Source: Streptococcus pneumoniae | GTDB taxonomy: Bacteria; Bacillota; Bacilli; Lactobacillales; Streptococcaceae | Direction: 5' to 3' | DNA length: 64,000 nucleotides | NCBI GenBank assembly: GCA_040719455.1 | Contig: JBFDTN010000001.1 | Span: 868,001-932,000 of the forward strand | Part shown: positions 45,443-55,316 of the stretch, piece by piece | Numbering within the stretch: position 1 is the first letter of the stretch | Layout: every line of letters begins with the position of its first letter | Position numbers and translations under genes: made by a program | The notes under the pieces: model-generated | The model's database searches: none | What the model was told of the DNA's origin: nothing | Seen by the model: only the letters and a program-made list of their open reading frames with translations

Positions 45443-46306
45443 CTACTTACTGATCAATTCAGTTCCAAAGGCATCTTGCTTGATTTTCTTTGCTTTCATC
45501 AAACCTCCCAAGGCTTTTTTGAATTGACCTTTTGAAATGCCAAAAACTGCCTTGATGTCTGCTGGATCTGACTTGTCATTTAAGGTCATAAAACCACCAT
45601 TGCTTTCCAGATAGGTCAAAATCATCTGAGCATCGTTTTCCAACATTTCAAAGGAACGTGGTTTGATAGACAGATTTAACGTGCGATCAATGTCTCTAAA
45701 ACCAATCACACGCGCATCCAAGACCTGCCCAAGGCGTGGTTCTGCATAGCGTTCACTGGGATGAATAAAGCCAAGCATATTATTTTCAGGCAAGTAGACA
45801 AACGTACCAGATAGCTTCAAGCGATAGACAATAGCTGGCCAATTTTGATTGTGCATATTGTCATAGGCAGGCTTAGCTAGGCGCTGAAAATCCATCTGAT
45901 CAGCCAAAATTCCCCAAATGCGGTCCTTGCTGTCCACTTCATATCGAATGTAGAGTTTGTCTCCTTTTTTAGGCCACAATTCTTTTAGCTCTGGTAAAAT
46001 ATCCAAAGACACCACCACTTGCTTATCCGGAAGCCCAGTATCCACAAACACTCCTAAATCCTTGCGGACATCTGTCACTTCTCCCCAGCCAAACGTTGTT
46101 TGCGTCGTTGCTACCTCACGCGTTGTCAAGCGTAATTTTTGCTTATAATCCGTATAAGCAAAGCCTTTGACACTTTCTCCAATCGCATGCTCACCTTCTG
46201 CCTTATCAAGAGCATAGGTCGCTCCATCCTTTTGGACAAAGTAAAACTGAGCATTTTCATCAATAATCATCCCTGTAATAAAGGTTGCTAGATTTGTATT
46301 CATCAT
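45443..46306 (-). CDS. cvfB: S1-domain RNA-binding protein CvfB
   Basis: At 287 aa it has three S1-like domains (about 1-60, 68-135, 145-210) and a C-terminal winged helix (YLESNGGFMTLNDKSDPADI). CvfB is a conserved Firmicute regulator of virulence factor expression in Staphylococcus. The start could be either of two adjacent ATG codons (46306 or 46303). Confidence 0.88.
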   Translation of the reverse strand: MMNTNLATFITGMIIDENAQFYFVQKDGATYALDKAEGEHAIGESVKGFAYTDYKQKLRLTTREVATTQTTFGWGEVTDVRKDLGVFVDTGLPDKQVVVSLDILPELKELWPKKGDKLYIRYEVDSKDRIWGILADQMDFQRLAKPAYDNMHNQNWPAIVYRLKLSGTFVYLPENNMLGFIHPSERYAEPRLGQVLDARVIGFRDIDRTLNLSIKPRSFEMLENDAQMILTYLESNGGFMTLNDKSDPADIKAVFGISKGQFKKALGGLMKAKKIKQDAFGTELISK

Positions 46307-46378
46307 TTTCTTTCTATTTTGAGTATTGTTTATACAAAAGACGGTAAAACTGTTTTAGCCAATCTTTCATAAACAAAA

Positions 46379-46398
46379 GGCAGGGAAACCTCCCTGCC
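46379..46398 (-). terminator. Terminator after frr
   Basis: GGCAGGGA (46379-46386) pairs with TCCCTGCC (46391-46398), and UUUUG follows on the minus strand. Confidence 0.75.
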
Positions 46399-46406
46399 CC
46401 ATAACA

Positions 46407-46964
46407 TTACACTTCCAACAACTCTTTTTCTTTGGTTGCTGTCATTTCATCGATATGTTTCACGGCATCATCCGTTACTTTTTGGATGTCTTTTTCAAGA
46501 CCTTTCAATTCATCTTCTGTAATTTCTTTGGCTTTTTCTTGCTTTTTCGCTTCATCCATAGCATCACGGCGGATATTACGGATAGCAATTTTTGCATTTT
46601 CGCCCACTTTTTTCACTTCTTTGGCTAATTCTTTCCGTGTTTCCTCTGTCAAGGCTGGAATCACCAAGCGAATGACAGAACCATCACTAGCTGGCGTAAT
46701 TCCCAAGTCAGAAGCGTTAATCGCACGTTCAATGTCTTTCACGGATGACTTATCAAATGGAGTCACCAAAAGCACACGCGCTTCTGGAATCGTGATAGAA
46801 GCGATTTGATTCAAAGGCGTATCCACCCCGTAGTATTCTACACTGATACGATCCAACAAACTCGCATTAGCACGACCTGCACGAATCCCTCCAAACTCAC
46901 GCGCCAAACTCTGATGAGAATGCGACATTCTCTCTTTTGCTTTTTCTACAATTGTATTTGCCAT
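46407..46964 (-). CDS. frr: Ribosome recycling factor
   Basis: Splits post-termination ribosomes together with EF-G. At 185 aa it is full length, with conserved [29 protein letters not shown] and [13 protein letters not shown] segments. AAGGAGAAGAAAAA precedes the ATG. The usual pyrH-frr pair is separated here by a small VOC gene. Confidence 0.97.
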   Translation of the reverse strand: MANTIVEKAKERMSHSHQSLAREFGGIRAGRANASLLDRISVEYYGVDTPLNQIASITIPEARVLLVTPFDKSSVKDIERAINASDLGITPASDGSVIRLVIPALTEETRKELAKEVKKVGENAKIAIRNIRRDAMDEAKKQEKAKEITEDELKGLEKDIQKVTDDAVKHIDEMTATKEKELLEV

Positions 46965-46983
46965 TTTTTCTTCTCCTTATTGT

Positions 46984-47370
46984 TCAATAATTCATTTCAC
47001 CTGGGACCAAGATATCCCAGCTAATTCCAAAACGATCGATGACATGTCCACATTCGTCTCCCCAGTCTTGTAGAGAAAAGGGAAGGATAACCTCTCCATC
47101 CTCAGCTAATTGACTAAAGATAGACTTCGCTTTCTCCTGACTATCGAATGCAGCCACTAAACTGATAGAAGAAAAGCGATTCGAAACTTTTTCATCCACA
47201 TCACTAGCTGACATCAATAAGCCACCCAAGTCAAGACAGGCATTGATCAGATGGTTCGTATCAGGATCTACCAATACAGGTCCAACAAAGTCTGTCTCAA
47301 ATACTTTCGTGTAAAAGGTCATTGCTTCTAAAGCTCTACCGTTAAAACGAAGATAGACATTTACTTTCAT
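46984..47370 (-). CDS. VOC/PhnB-like glyoxalase-fold protein
   Basis: I choose ATG 47370 (MKVNVYLRFNG), with GGAG six bases upstream; the ATG at 47382 lies on the pyrH stop (TAATG). The fold is a PhnB-like vicinal-oxygen-chelate dimer: YLRFNGRALEAMTFYTKVF at the start and WGDECGHVIDRFGISWDI at the end, the usual PhnB pattern. The insertion between pyrH and frr is notable. Function unknown; such proteins often detoxify or bind small molecules. Confidence 0.85.
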   Translation of the reverse strand: MKVNVYLRFNGRALEAMTFYTKVFETDFVGPVLVDPDTNHLINACLDLGGLLMSASDVDEKVSNRFSSISLVAAFDSQEKAKSIFSQLAEDGEVILPFSLQDWGDECGHVIDRFGISWDILVPGEMNY

Positions 47371-47381
47371 CGTTGTCTCCA

Positions 47382-48107
47382 TTATAAATTGTTTGAAACT
47401 GTTGTTCCGATTTGTTCCCCAAAGACCACACGTTTAATATTGCCTGGCTCATTCATATTAAAGACGACAAGGTCAATATCATTATCCATAGAAAGGGTAG
47501 AAGCTGTTGAGTCCATGATTCGTAAACCTTTGTTAATCACATCACGGTGGGTCAACTCATCAAATTTCACAGCTGTCTTGTCTTTTTTCGGATCGGCATT
47601 ATAAACACCGTCCACCCCATTTTTCGCCATGAGAATCGCTTCTGCTTCAATCTCAGCTGCACGAAGAGCTGCAGTGGTATCTGTTGAAAAATAAGGAGAA
47701 CCCGTTCCAGCTCCAAAAATCACAATACGACCTTTTTCCAAGTGACGAAGGGCACGTCCTCGAACAAAGGGCTCTGCTACCTGCTGCATGGCAATTGCTG
47801 TCTGCACTCGCGTATCAACTCCGACTTGCTTAAGAGAGTCTGCCATAACGAGGGCATTCATCACCGTTCCAAGCATACCAGTGTAGTCTGCCTGCACACG
47901 ATCCATACCAGCTTCTGCTGCTGGCTCCCCACGCCAAAGGTTTCCACCACCAATTACCAAGGCAATTTCAATTCCTAGACTATGAACTTCTTTAATCTCT
48001 TCTGCCATTTTTTGAACAGTGGCAATATCGATCCCCACACCACGTTCACCCGCTAAGGCTTCACCAGATAGTTTAATCAAAATACGTTTATATTTAGGAT
48101 TTCCCAT
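47382..48107 (-). CDS. pyrH: UMP kinase
   Basis: Phosphorylates UMP to UDP. The 241-residue protein has the amino acid kinase fold with KLSGEALAG, the [10 protein letters not shown] loop and the [17 protein letters not shown] region. AAGGAGAGTAAAA precedes the ATG. It starts an operon with the VOC gene and frr. Confidence 0.97.
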   Translation of the reverse strand: MGNPKYKRILIKLSGEALAGERGVGIDIATVQKMAEEIKEVHSLGIEIALVIGGGNLWRGEPAAEAGMDRVQADYTGMLGTVMNALVMADSLKQVGVDTRVQTAIAMQQVAEPFVRGRALRHLEKGRIVIFGAGTGSPYFSTDTTAALRAAEIEAEAILMAKNGVDGVYNADPKKDKTAVKFDELTHRDVINKGLRIMDSTASTLSMDNDIDLVVFNMNEPGNIKRVVFGEQIGTTVSNNL

Positions 48108-48198
48108 TTTTACTCTCCTTATTTTATCTTTATTATTTTACCACATTTTCTGGCTTTTATATAGCGAAATTCCTCAATTTCTGAAAAATTCTCCAGAA

Positions 48199-48221
48199 AA
48201 AAACTCTGCTAAAAGCAGAGC
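48199..48221 (-). terminator. Terminator after rplA
   Basis: CTCTGCT (48204-48210) pairs with AGCAGAG (48214-48220), and a U-run follows on the minus strand. Confidence 0.85.
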
Positions 48222-48227
48222 TTCTCA

Positions 48228-48917
48228 TTATAGTGAGTTTGTATCAACCTTGATTCCGATACCTTGAGTAGTCGTGATGGTAAGGTTAGTCATGTAAGTC
48301 CCTTTGGCAGTAGCTGGTTTTGCTTTTACCATTACTTCATGGAAAGCTTTGAAGTTTTCAACCAATTTATCTGCATCAAATGATACTTTACCGATAATTG
48401 CTTGTACGTTACCTGCTTTGTCAGCACGGTAAGTAATTTTACCACCTTTAGACTCTTCAACTGCTTTTGCAACATCCATTGTTACAGTACCAGTTTTAGG
48501 GTTTGGCATCAAGTTACGAGGTCCAAGGACACGTCCAAGACGTCCTACAAGTGCCATCATATCAGGTGTTGCGATAACAACATCAAAATCCAACCAACCG
48601 TCGTTGATTTTTGCAACAAGGTCATCTTCACCTACGAAATCTGCACCTGCTGCTTTTGCTTCTTCAGCTTTTGCACCACGTGCAAAAACAAGAACGCGTT
48701 GAGTTTTACCAGTTCCGTTTGGCAATACCATTGCACCACGGATTTGTTGGTCAGCTTTACGAACGTCGATATTCAAGTTATAAGCAACTTCTACAGTTGC
48801 ATCAAATTTTGCAAAGTTAGTTTCTTTTGCAAGAGCCACAGCTTCTTCTACGCTGTATGCTTTTGTGCTGTCGATTTTTTCAAGAGCAGCACGAAGTTGT
48901 TTGCTTTTTTTAGCCAT
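48228..48917 (-). CDS. rplA: 50S ribosomal protein L1
   Basis: At 229 aa it is complete, with the L1 signature around [20 protein letters not shown] and [16 protein letters not shown]. It binds 23S rRNA at the L1 stalk and, in many bacteria, represses translation of its own operon. It is the second gene of rplK-rplA, 98 bp after rplK, behind a structured leader. Confidence 0.98.
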   Translation of the reverse strand: MAKKSKQLRAALEKIDSTKAYSVEEAVALAKETNFAKFDATVEVAYNLNIDVRKADQQIRGAMVLPNGTGKTQRVLVFARGAKAEEAKAAGADFVGEDDLVAKINDGWLDFDVVIATPDMMALVGRLGRVLGPRNLMPNPKTGTVTMDVAKAVEESKGGKITYRADKAGNVQAIIGKVSFDADKLVENFKAFHEVMVKAKPATAKGTYMTNLTITTTQGIGIKVDTNSL

Positions 48918-48950
48918 TTTCTATTCTCCTTGTAAGTAGTGGTTCAATCG

Positions 48951-48997
48951 ATTTTCATCTCCCACGTCACTCATCAGAAATGATGAAGTCTTGCGGG
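48951..48997 (-). promoter_or_regulatory. Possible L1-binding leader of rplA
   Basis: On the minus strand CATCA/TGATG (48970-48985) forms a hairpin enclosed by GGG/CCC pairs, followed by GTGGGAGATGAAAAT (48951-48965). Near-identical GTGGGAGGTAAAAAT occurs upstream of rplK. L1 represses by binding an mRNA mimic of its rRNA site; these are candidates. Confidence 0.45.
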
Positions 48998-49015
48998 TTT
49001 TCGGGATGTTATTGA

Positions 49016-49441
49016 TTAGTCAACAACAGTGAATCCCATAGAACGAGCAGTACCTTCGATCATACGCATTGCAGACTCAATGTTTGCAGCGTTCAAATCT
49101 GGCATTTTAGTTTCAGCAATTTCTTGTACTTGTGCACGAGTAACTGTTGCAACTTTCGTTTTATTTGGTGTACCTGAACCTTTTTCAACACCTGCAGCTT
49201 TTTTCAAAAGAACAGCAGCTGGTGGTGTTTTCGTGATGAATGTAAATGATTTATCTTCATACACTGAGATAACAACTGGGATGATCATACCAGCTTGATC
49301 AGCTGTACGAGCGTTAAACTCTTTTGTGAATCCCATGATATTGATCCCTGCTTGACCAAGTGCTGGTCCAACTGGTGGAGCTGGTGTCGCTTTACCGGCA
49401 GGAATTTGCAATTTTACAAGTTTTTCGACTTTTTTAGCCAT
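49016..49441 (-). CDS. rplK: 50S ribosomal protein L11
   Basis: At 141 aa it is complete, with [20 protein letters not shown] at the N-terminus and the RNA-binding C-terminal segment ([14 protein letters not shown]). It is part of the GTPase-associated centre. AAAGGAGGATTTTTTAAA precedes the ATG. Confidence 0.98.
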   Translation of the reverse strand: MAKKVEKLVKLQIPAGKATPAPPVGPALGQAGINIMGFTKEFNARTADQAGMIIPVVISVYEDKSFTFITKTPPAAVLLKKAAGVEKGSGTPNKTKVATVTRAQVQEIAETKMPDLNAANIESAMRMIEGTARSMGFTVVD

Positions 49442-49482
49442 TTTAAAAAATCCTCCTTTGTGGTTTTTGCGGTAATGGTTAG

Positions 49483-49517
49483 ATTTTTACCTCCCACAAG
49501 TATGCCCTTTGACATAC
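49483..49517 (-). promoter_or_regulatory. Possible L1-binding leader of rplK
   Basis: On the minus strand GTATG/CATAC (49500-49504 and 49513-49517) forms a short hairpin directly followed by GTGGGAGGTAAAAAT (49483-49497). It shares its motif with the rplA leader and lies upstream of the first gene of the L11-L1 operon, a normal place for feedback by L1. Confidence 0.45.
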
Positions 49518-49604
49518 CTTATTAGTCTAGCATATTCAAAAAAGAAATGCAAGAATTTTGTAAGGATATTTTAAAATATTTTTGGATAAAATCCTCTTCT
49601 TTAC

Positions 49605-49633
49605 TTTACATTCTCCTCATTTCTTTATACAAT
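49605..49633 (+). promoter_or_regulatory. Promoter for a likely leaderless mRNA
   Basis: TTTACA (49605-49610), a 17-bp spacer and TACAAT (49628-49633). The ATG follows after 6 nt, so the transcript should start at or next to the A of AUG. Confidence 0.65.
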
Positions 49634-49639
49634 AAGATT

Positions 49640-49993
49640 ATGACAGTCTTAAAAATTGCAGCCGTTTTATTTATTTTTTTAACGCTCATCGTATCTATTA
49701 TTATTGCAAAAGTATTTCGCCTAAGAAAGTTCGGAATGAATTTTGCCGACTTGGCTTTTCCCCTGTTTGCTTTGGAATTTTACGTCATTTCGGATAAATC
49801 CTTTTACCATAGCTGGCTTCCGCAGTTAGGCTTTTCGCTTTCTCTGCTCGCTATTACTATCATCCTTTATTTTTTACGAAAAAAGCGCTCTTTTTACTAT
49901 CCAAAGTTCTTTAAATTCTTCTCTCGAGCAGGGTTTATCCTGACTTTCTTTCTCTACTTAGCCTTGGTTATCACTCTCTTTTTACAAACATAA
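49640..49993 (+). CDS. DUF3397 family membrane protein
   Basis: The start is ATG 49640 (MTVLKIAAVLFIFL); the longer frame to 49547 crosses the promoter. There are four hydrophobic spans in 117 aa, with FGMNFADLAFPLFALEFYVI in the second, as in DUF3397. No ribosome binding site is seen upstream. It is divergent from rplK and followed by its own terminator. Function unknown. Confidence 0.82.
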   Translation: MTVLKIAAVLFIFLTLIVSIIIAKVFRLRKFGMNFADLAFPLFALEFYVISDKSFYHSWLPQLGFSLSLLAITIILYFLRKKRSFYYPKFFKFFSRAGFILTFFLYLALVITLFLQT

Positions 49994-50026
49994 ACAGCTA
50001 GTTCTATCTGAACTAGCTGTTTTTTC
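49992..50026 (+). terminator. Terminator after the DUF3397 gene
   Basis: A 13-bp stem (49992-50004 with 50010-50022) followed by a T-run. Confidence 0.9.
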
Positions 50027-50061
50027 TTATGAGGCTTCTGTCTCAAACTTGTATCACTCTC

Positions 50062-50448
50062 TTACTCATGAATCTCTAAGGGAAGACCATCTGGGTCAAA
50101 AAAGAAAGCCATCTTCTTCCCATCAAAGTCATCATAGCGCAATTCAGTATGTGAAATACCTAGCTCATCAAACTCCGCCAGGCAAGCCTCGACATCTCGC
50201 ACCCGAAAAGCCAAATGCCGTAAGCCTGTATGTTCTGGATTAGGAAGAGCAGGGCGCAAGGGGGCATCTTCCTTGATAAAGATTTCAAGTACCAAGTCTC
50301 CTTGTACAACATTCATCAAAATATCCTTTTTTTCAGGTCTGTGATATTCATCCCGTAGCTGAAAGCCTAATTTCTCAATATAAAAAGTTTTAGTCTTCTC
50401 ATAATCGTGTCCGATAATGGCGATGTGATGTGTCTTTGCTAAATCCAT
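50062..50448 (-). CDS. VOC family protein (GloA2-like)
   Basis: At 128 aa it has the canonical glyoxalase layout: HHIAIIGHDYEKTKTFYIEK at the start, HLAFRVRD in the middle and FFFDPDGLPLEIHE at the end, which provides the usual metal-ligand His and Glu. Family members include lactoylglutathione lyase-like and other dioxygenase-fold enzymes. The role here is unassigned. It lies 8 bp downstream of ftsK. Confidence 0.88.
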   Translation of the reverse strand: MDLAKTHHIAIIGHDYEKTKTFYIEKLGFQLRDEYHRPEKKDILMNVVQGDLVLEIFIKEDAPLRPALPNPEHTGLRHLAFRVRDVEACLAEFDELGISHTELRYDDFDGKKMAFFFDPDGLPLEIHE

Positions 50449-50455
50449 ATATCTC

Positions 50456-52747
50456 CTACTCTTGTTGCAGTACTTTTCGTGGTTTCGTGCCTTCTGCTGA
50501 TCCGATAACTCCTGCTGCTTCTAACTCTTCCATAAGACGTGTTGCTCGGTTAAAACCAACCGACAAACGGCGTTGAATCATGGAAGCACTGGCTTTTTGC
50601 GTTTCAATGACAAGGGTCTTTGCGTCTTCAAAAAGCGGATCCCCAGCATTGCCATCACTAGAATTCCCGTCAAAGTCTCCTTCTGTAACCTCACCTGGAT
50701 CAAAGGATTCATCATACTCTGCTTCCGCTTGATTTTTGATAAAGTCAACAATCCGCTCTACATCATCATCTGAAATGAAGGAACCTTGCAGGCGCACCGG
50801 ATGATTTTCATCAATCGGTTTAAAAAGCATATCTCCGCGTCCCAATAGTTTTTCTGCCCCATTTTCATCTAAAATAGTCCTGCTATCTGTCCCACTTGAT
50901 ACCGCAAAGGCAATCCGAGAGGGAACATTTGCCTTAATCAAGCCAGAGATGACATCAACCGACGGACGCTGCGTCGCTAGAATCATGTGAATACCAGCTG
51001 CACGCGCCTTTTGACCCAAGCGAATGATGGCATCCTCAACTTCCTTGCTTGCGACCATCATGAGATCCGCCAACTCATCGACAATGACGACAATCAACGG
51101 CAGAGGAATCTGCTTGTACTCTGTCTGAGCATTGTATTCTTCCACCTTAGCATTAAAGCCTGCAATGTTTCGTGCCCCTACTTTTGAGAACAATTCATAA
51201 CGATTTTCCATTTCATCGACCACCTTTTGAAGAGCCCGCGAAGCTTTTCGAGGATTGGTCACAACTGGAATCAAAAGGTGTGGAATGTCATTATAAACAG
51301 AAAGTTCAACCATTTTGGGGTCCACCATCATAAACTTAACCTGATCTGGGCGTGCTTTCATGAGAATGCTGGAAATGATACCATTAACCGCTACCGACTT
51401 CCCTGAACCAGTTGACCCTGCTACTAACAGATGAGGCATTTTTGCCAAATCAAAGGAACGAGATGAGCCATTCACAGCCTTTCCAAGTGGAATTTCAAGA
51501 AGCTTCGTTGGATCTGTCTTTGACTGCTCCCAAAGCTCTCTAAAGGATACCGTTGCAACCTCAGAGTTTGGCACTTCAATCCCTACTAATGATTTCCCTG
51601 GGATAGGCGCTTCGATTCGCACATCCTTGGCTGCTAAAGCCAAAGCCAAGTCATCTGCTAGGTTGGAGATACGATTGACCCGTACACCGACTGCTGGCTT
51701 CACTTCATACTTGGTGACAGACGGTCCAATCTCTGCTCGCTCCACCGTCGCTTTAATTCCAAAGCTGGCAAAGGTTTCCTCCAAGATTTTGATATTTTCT
51801 CGAACGATTTTCTTTTCTTTGGATTGATTTTTAGGCTTATCCGGAGCAAAAAGCGATAGACTCGGTAACTTATAGTCCAAGTGCTCCTTGGGAGTAGGCG
51901 CAAAAGAGACCTCTATCTCCTCTCCCTCATCTTCCAAATCTGTCTCCTCATCAAATCCAGATGGTTCTTGCTCATCATAGTCCACAATCTCAGGTTCTAC
52001 TATTTCTTCCATAATGACTGGCGTATGAGCGAGAACATCATCTTCAAAGATTTCGCCAGTTTCTATATCCACAGTCCTCTCAGTAAGCTCCAGCTCCTTT
52101 AAGCGCGCTTGTTCTTCTTTTTCTGCAAATTTCTTCTGACGCTTGATTTCTCGCTCTTGTTGCCACTCGTGAAAGCGTGTCATCGCATGCTCTGCCACAT
52201 CATAAATGGACCATGGACTCATGAGAAGAGCACCTAATAAAATCAAGAGTAAGCCAATAAAATAAGACCCTATATTTGAAAATAAAAAGGCAATAGGTCC
52301 ATATAAGATCGCTCCAAAGAGACCACCCCCAGCAAAGGACTTAACTTGAAAAGCCAATAGATCCGTCACAATCCGTGACAAGGTCGTAGAGAACACTTGT
52401 CCTTTGACATTCACTGCCATGACAAAATAAGCCTCAAAGATGAGAGCTAGACCTGCAAAAAAACTTAAAAAGCCAGACTTAGCTCCTTCGGTTTTATCTA
52501 TCTTTTTAAAAGCAAAAAGATAGCACAAACTAGCTGCGATAAGGACATAGGCTAAACTTCCCACTAACAGTCGAATGAGATTATAAAGCGTCACTCCAAC
52601 AGCTCCCAAACGAAGAGCCGCAAAAAGGAGTAAAAAAACTGCTAAAATCGTTAAAAGCATCCGTTTCAATGCTTTTTGCCGTTCCAATTCTGCCTTTGTC
52701 GGACGTCTCGTTGTCCGTGTATTTTTCTTCTTTTTCTGTGTTGCCAT
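50456..52747 (-). CDS. ftsK: DNA translocase FtsK/SpoIIIE
   Basis: Pumps DNA across the closing septum. The N-terminal part has four transmembrane helices (about 30-185), then an acidic linker (to about 290) and a RecA-type motor with Walker A GSTGSGKS near 440 and Walker [13 protein letters not shown]-terminal gamma winged helix (about 695-763, [20 protein letters not shown]) recognises KOPS-type sequences. Length 763 aa is normal for streptococci. Confidence 0.96.
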   Translation of the reverse strand: MATQKKKKNTRTTRRPTKAELERQKALKRMLLTILAVFLLLFAALRLGAVGVTLYNLIRLLVGSLAYVLIAASLCYLFAFKKIDKTEGAKSGFLSFFAGLALIFEAYFVMAVNVKGQVFSTTLSRIVTDLLAFQVKSFAGGGLFGAILYGPIAFLFSNIGSYFIGLLLILLGALLMSPWSIYDVAEHAMTRFHEWQQEREIKRQKKFAEKEEQARLKELELTERTVDIETGEIFEDDVLAHTPVIMEEIVEPEIVDYDEQEPSGFDEETDLEDEGEEIEVSFAPTPKEHLDYKLPSLSLFAPDKPKNQSKEKKIVRENIKILEETFASFGIKATVERAEIGPSVTKYEVKPAVGVRVNRISNLADDLALALAAKDVRIEAPIPGKSLVGIEVPNSEVATVSFRELWEQSKTDPTKLLEIPLGKAVNGSSRSFDLAKMPHLLVAGSTGSGKSVAVNGIISSILMKARPDQVKFMMVDPKMVELSVYNDIPHLLIPVVTNPRKASRALQKVVDEMENRYELFSKVGARNIAGFNAKVEEYNAQTEYKQIPLPLIVVIVDELADLMMVASKEVEDAIIRLGQKARAAGIHMILATQRPSVDVISGLIKANVPSRIAFAVSSGTDSRTILDENGAEKLLGRGDMLFKPIDENHPVRLQGSFISDDDVERIVDFIKNQAEAEYDESFDPGEVTEGDFDGNSSDGNAGDPLFEDAKTLVIETQKASASMIQRRLSVGFNRATRLMEELEAAGVIGSAEGTKPRKVLQQE

Positions 52748-52818
52748 ATCTTCATTATATCACATTTTAGACGCATACTCTATCAAAATCAAAGCAAAGG
52801 ATTCCAACACGACATTGC

Positions 52819-52980
52819 ATAGTTGTTTAGTTTTGATTTAGTACGAGACAACGAGTCGCTGGCATAACTTAGATTAGCTGAGGATTATTGCATAATCCCT
52901 ATTTCCAACCTTAAACAGTCCACTGGACTGTTTAAGCAAGACGAGTTAACGATGTAATAAATGAAAACTAAATAACTATA
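52819..52980. mobile_element. MITE-like repeat, long form (copy B)
   Basis: Same ends and blocks as copies A and C. It holds two inner hairpins: GGATTAT/ATAATCC (52882-52898) and CTTAAACAGTC (52910-52920)/GACTGTTTAAG (52926-52936). It fills most of the gap between ftsK and the LysM gene. Confidence 0.75.
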
Positions 52981-52989
52981 ACATCAAGA

Positions 52990-53020
52990 AAAAAACCTCG
53001 AAAGTAAACCTTTCGAGGCA
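52990..53020 (-). terminator. Terminator after the LysM protein gene
   Basis: CCTCGAAAG (52996-53004) pairs with CTTTCGAGG (53010-53018), followed by a U-run on the minus strand. Confidence 0.85.
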
Positions 53021-53028
53021 CATTGTTA

Positions 53029-54300
53029 TTATGGATTCATAGATACATGAACGTGGTCAAAGTGGTTGGCTGTCACACCGCCACGATCTGGCATTGGATT
53101 CCAAGTATTAGCTGGTCCGTAGATGCTATCGTATGGTGCATAGAAACGTTGTTTCCAGATGATATAAGAAATATCCTTGCTTCCGATATTGTTAATCGCA
53201 TAGTCTGCCACTTGATCTCCAAGCGCGCTATTATTTCCTACCATAAAGTCAACTGCCAATCCTTTACCATGGTCATCACCAGACCCTGGACGGTAGAGAC
53301 TAAATGAAGTAATACCATAAGCACTTGCTACTTCTTCTTTGAAGGCTGCTGTTTGTGGTTGAAGCCCTGCATTTTCAGGATTTGCTGCCGCAATTCCTGC
53401 GTAATCTGTTGCCGCTGGAGCTGCATAAGTTGACTGAGCTGGAGCTGGTTGTGCCACTTCTGGAGTTGCTACTGTCGCTGGTTCACTAGCTACTGCTGGT
53501 TCTGACATTTCAACTGCTGGAGCTGCTACATCCATTTGAGGGGCTGATGGTGCTTCCTCTGTTACAGCTGGAGTTGTTGCTGGTTGAGTTGCTTCTACTG
53601 GCTGCTCTTCTTTCATCTCTTCAGAAGCTGGGGTTGCTTCAGCTGGAGCTGACGTTTCTACTGCTGCTGATTCATTTTCAACCGCTGGAGCTGCTGCATC
53701 CATCTGAGGGGCTGATGGTGCTGCTTCTGTTGCAGTAGGAGCTACTTCTGGTTGAGCTGCTTCTGGCTGCTCTTCTTTCATCTCTGCAGGAGCTGGGGTT
53801 TCAACTACTGGAGCTGCTGTTTCAGTCGCAGGCATAGAAGCTGTTACTTCTTCCACAGGTTTTGTCATATCCTCAACAACCACAGCTTGATCGTTAACAA
53901 CGACTTGATTCGTATCTAAATCAGCCTTTGCAGTTACTTGCTCAGATACTGGTGCTGTTGCTGGAGTTTGAATTTCTACACCTGTAATTTCATTTTTTTC
54001 GTTTGATGTAATCGTCAAAACTGTATCAGGGTAAATCAAGTTAACATTTGCAATTTTATTGATATTTGCAAGAACATTCAAATCAAGATCAAAGGCTTCT
54101 GCAATCGTGCTCAATGTATCTCCGTATTTGACTGTGTAGCTTTGTTTATTCTCACTACGCATCATATCTGCCTTGATTTCTTCCACTGAACGTGGTGTCC
54201 AATCTTTCATCACTTCGTCTGCTTGAGCGCTGACTACTGGGGCAAATGATAATGCTAAAGTAGATAAAAGCATTGCTTTTTTATTCATTTTAAATTTCAT
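53029..54300 (-). CDS. Secreted LysM protein with peptidase/hydrolase-like C-domain
   Basis: The signal peptide ends near VSAQA (residue 27). LysM lies at 54-97 (SYTVKYGDTLSTIAEAFDLD). A long Pro/Ala/Glu linker with two near-copies of APSAPQMD spans about 120-300. The C-terminal domain (about 310-423) has GDDHGKGLAVDFMVG and FDHVHVSMNP, the His/Asp pattern of a VanY-like (ARB_07466 C-terminal) metal domain. It probably remodels or binds peptidoglycan. The ATG has AGAGGAAA upstream. Confidence 0.88.
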   Translation of the reverse strand: MKFKMNKKAMLLSTLALSFAPVVSAQADEVMKDWTPRSVEEIKADMMRSENKQSYTVKYGDTLSTIAEAFDLDLNVLANINKIANVNLIYPDTVLTITSNEKNEITGVEIQTPATAPVSEQVTAKADLDTNQVVVNDQAVVVEDMTKPVEEVTASMPATETAAPVVETPAPAEMKEEQPEAAQPEVAPTATEAAPSAPQMDAAAPAVENESAAVETSAPAEATPASEEMKEEQPVEATQPATTPAVTEEAPSAPQMDVAAPAVEMSEPAVASEPATVATPEVAQPAPAQSTYAAPAATDYAGIAAANPENAGLQPQTAAFKEEVASAYGITSFSLYRPGSGDDHGKGLAVDFMVGNNSALGDQVADYAINNIGSKDISYIIWKQRFYAPYDSIYGPANTWNPMPDRGGVTANHFDHVHVSMNP

Positions 54301-54474
54301 GAAAAAATTTCCTCTTTCTTTTAGTACGAAACTATCATACCATACTTTTGAAAATTCGACAGCTTTTTTCTATCGTTTTTACAGAACTGTCTAATTCATG
54401 TAATATTTTGAAATATTTCCTATGTGTTCTGTCATTTATCACTTTGTTGTAACTTGATTTTTTACAGATAGGCT

Positions 54475-54693
54475 TTAATAAAAAATAGCATCATCTGAGC
54501 TAGAGCCATCATCTACTGGTAACACTGCCCATAAAATCAAATAAGGCAATAAACCTGCACCATAGACAAAGAATGCAATTCCCCAAATCAAACGAATTGG
54601 TGTTGGATCGCTGTCAAAATAATTGGCTACTCCTGCACAAACTCCTGCAATCTTCTTGTTTCGACCATCTCTCATCAATCGTTTTTTAGGCAT
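54475..54693 (-). CDS. PspC domain protein
   Basis: Seventy-two residues; the PspC motif is KKIAGVCAGVANYFDSDPTP, followed by a membrane segment (GIAFFVYGAGLLPYLILWAVLP). PspC-type proteins sense or stabilise the cell envelope. GGGGACAAATAC precedes the ATG, with an extended -10 (TGCTATAAT) upstream. It is a single gene. Confidence 0.88.
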   Translation of the reverse strand: MPKKRLMRDGRNKKIAGVCAGVANYFDSDPTPIRLIWGIAFFVYGAGLLPYLILWAVLPVDDGSSSDDAIFY

Positions 54694-54733
54694 GTATTTG
54701 TCCCCTTCGTTCTTTTTCTCTCTATTATAGCAA

Positions 54734-54758
54734 AAAACTGGCTAGCTGAGCCAGTTTT
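54734..54758 (-). terminator. Terminator
   Basis: AAAACTGGCT (54734-54743) pairs with AGCCAGTTTT (54749-54758). It serves the gene at 54774 on the minus strand. Confidence 0.8.
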
Positions 54759-54773
54759 ATAAGAATATTGCTA

Positions 54774-55313
54774 CTAAAATTTCTTCTTGGGGTGGCGGTC
54801 AATCACCTCAGGATTTGCTGCAAGAACAGCTTCTCCCTTATCCGTCAATTTATAGCCTCGTACACTAAAGGCTTGAGCTAATTCATTTTCTGAAAAATGC
54901 TCTTTTAAGGCAAGGTTCAAGTCTGCTGCTTTCATCTTGGAGAGACCTGTAATGCCTTTCCTTTTTAAGATATTTTTCTTCATAGTCGCATTGAGATGAT
55001 CAAGCGAATCAAAAGCTGTCTCCAGATAAGCATAGCCCTTGTCCACCAAATCCTCTAAGTGCTTTTTGGCATCAATACCATACGTGTACTCAAAATACTT
55101 AGGAAAAACAGAATCCGTTGTAAACGTATCAAACTGAATCCGCCACAAGAGAATAATATCCCCCGCCAAAAGTCCATCAGCTAATAGCTCCATATTGCGT
55201 TTAGGAACAGGCTTTGCATCAAGCAACCAAGTAGCCAAATCACGATCAGGTGCAATATAGGGCATACGGGCGTGGTCCTTATAAAGATCTTTTACCTGCT
55301 CTTCTGCTGTCAC
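54774..55313 (-). CDS. Hypothetical protein (179 aa)
   Basis: A soluble, charged protein. The C-terminal part (KRKGITGLSKMKAADLNLAL, then SVRGYKLTDKGEAVLA) looks like a small HeH/SAP-like helical fold and a winged end, but I do not assign a family. It starts 3 bp after the VOC/PhnB-like gene stop, so the two are one transcript. Confidence 0.7.
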   Translation of the reverse strand: MTAEEQVKDLYKDHARMPYIAPDRDLATWLLDAKPVPKRNMELLADGLLAGDIILLWRIQFDTFTTDSVFPKYFEYTYGIDAKKHLEDLVDKGYAYLETAFDSLDHLNATMKKNILKRKGITGLSKMKAADLNLALKEHFSENELAQAFSVRGYKLTDKGEAVLAANPEVIDRHPKKKF

Positions 55314-55316
55314 GTT

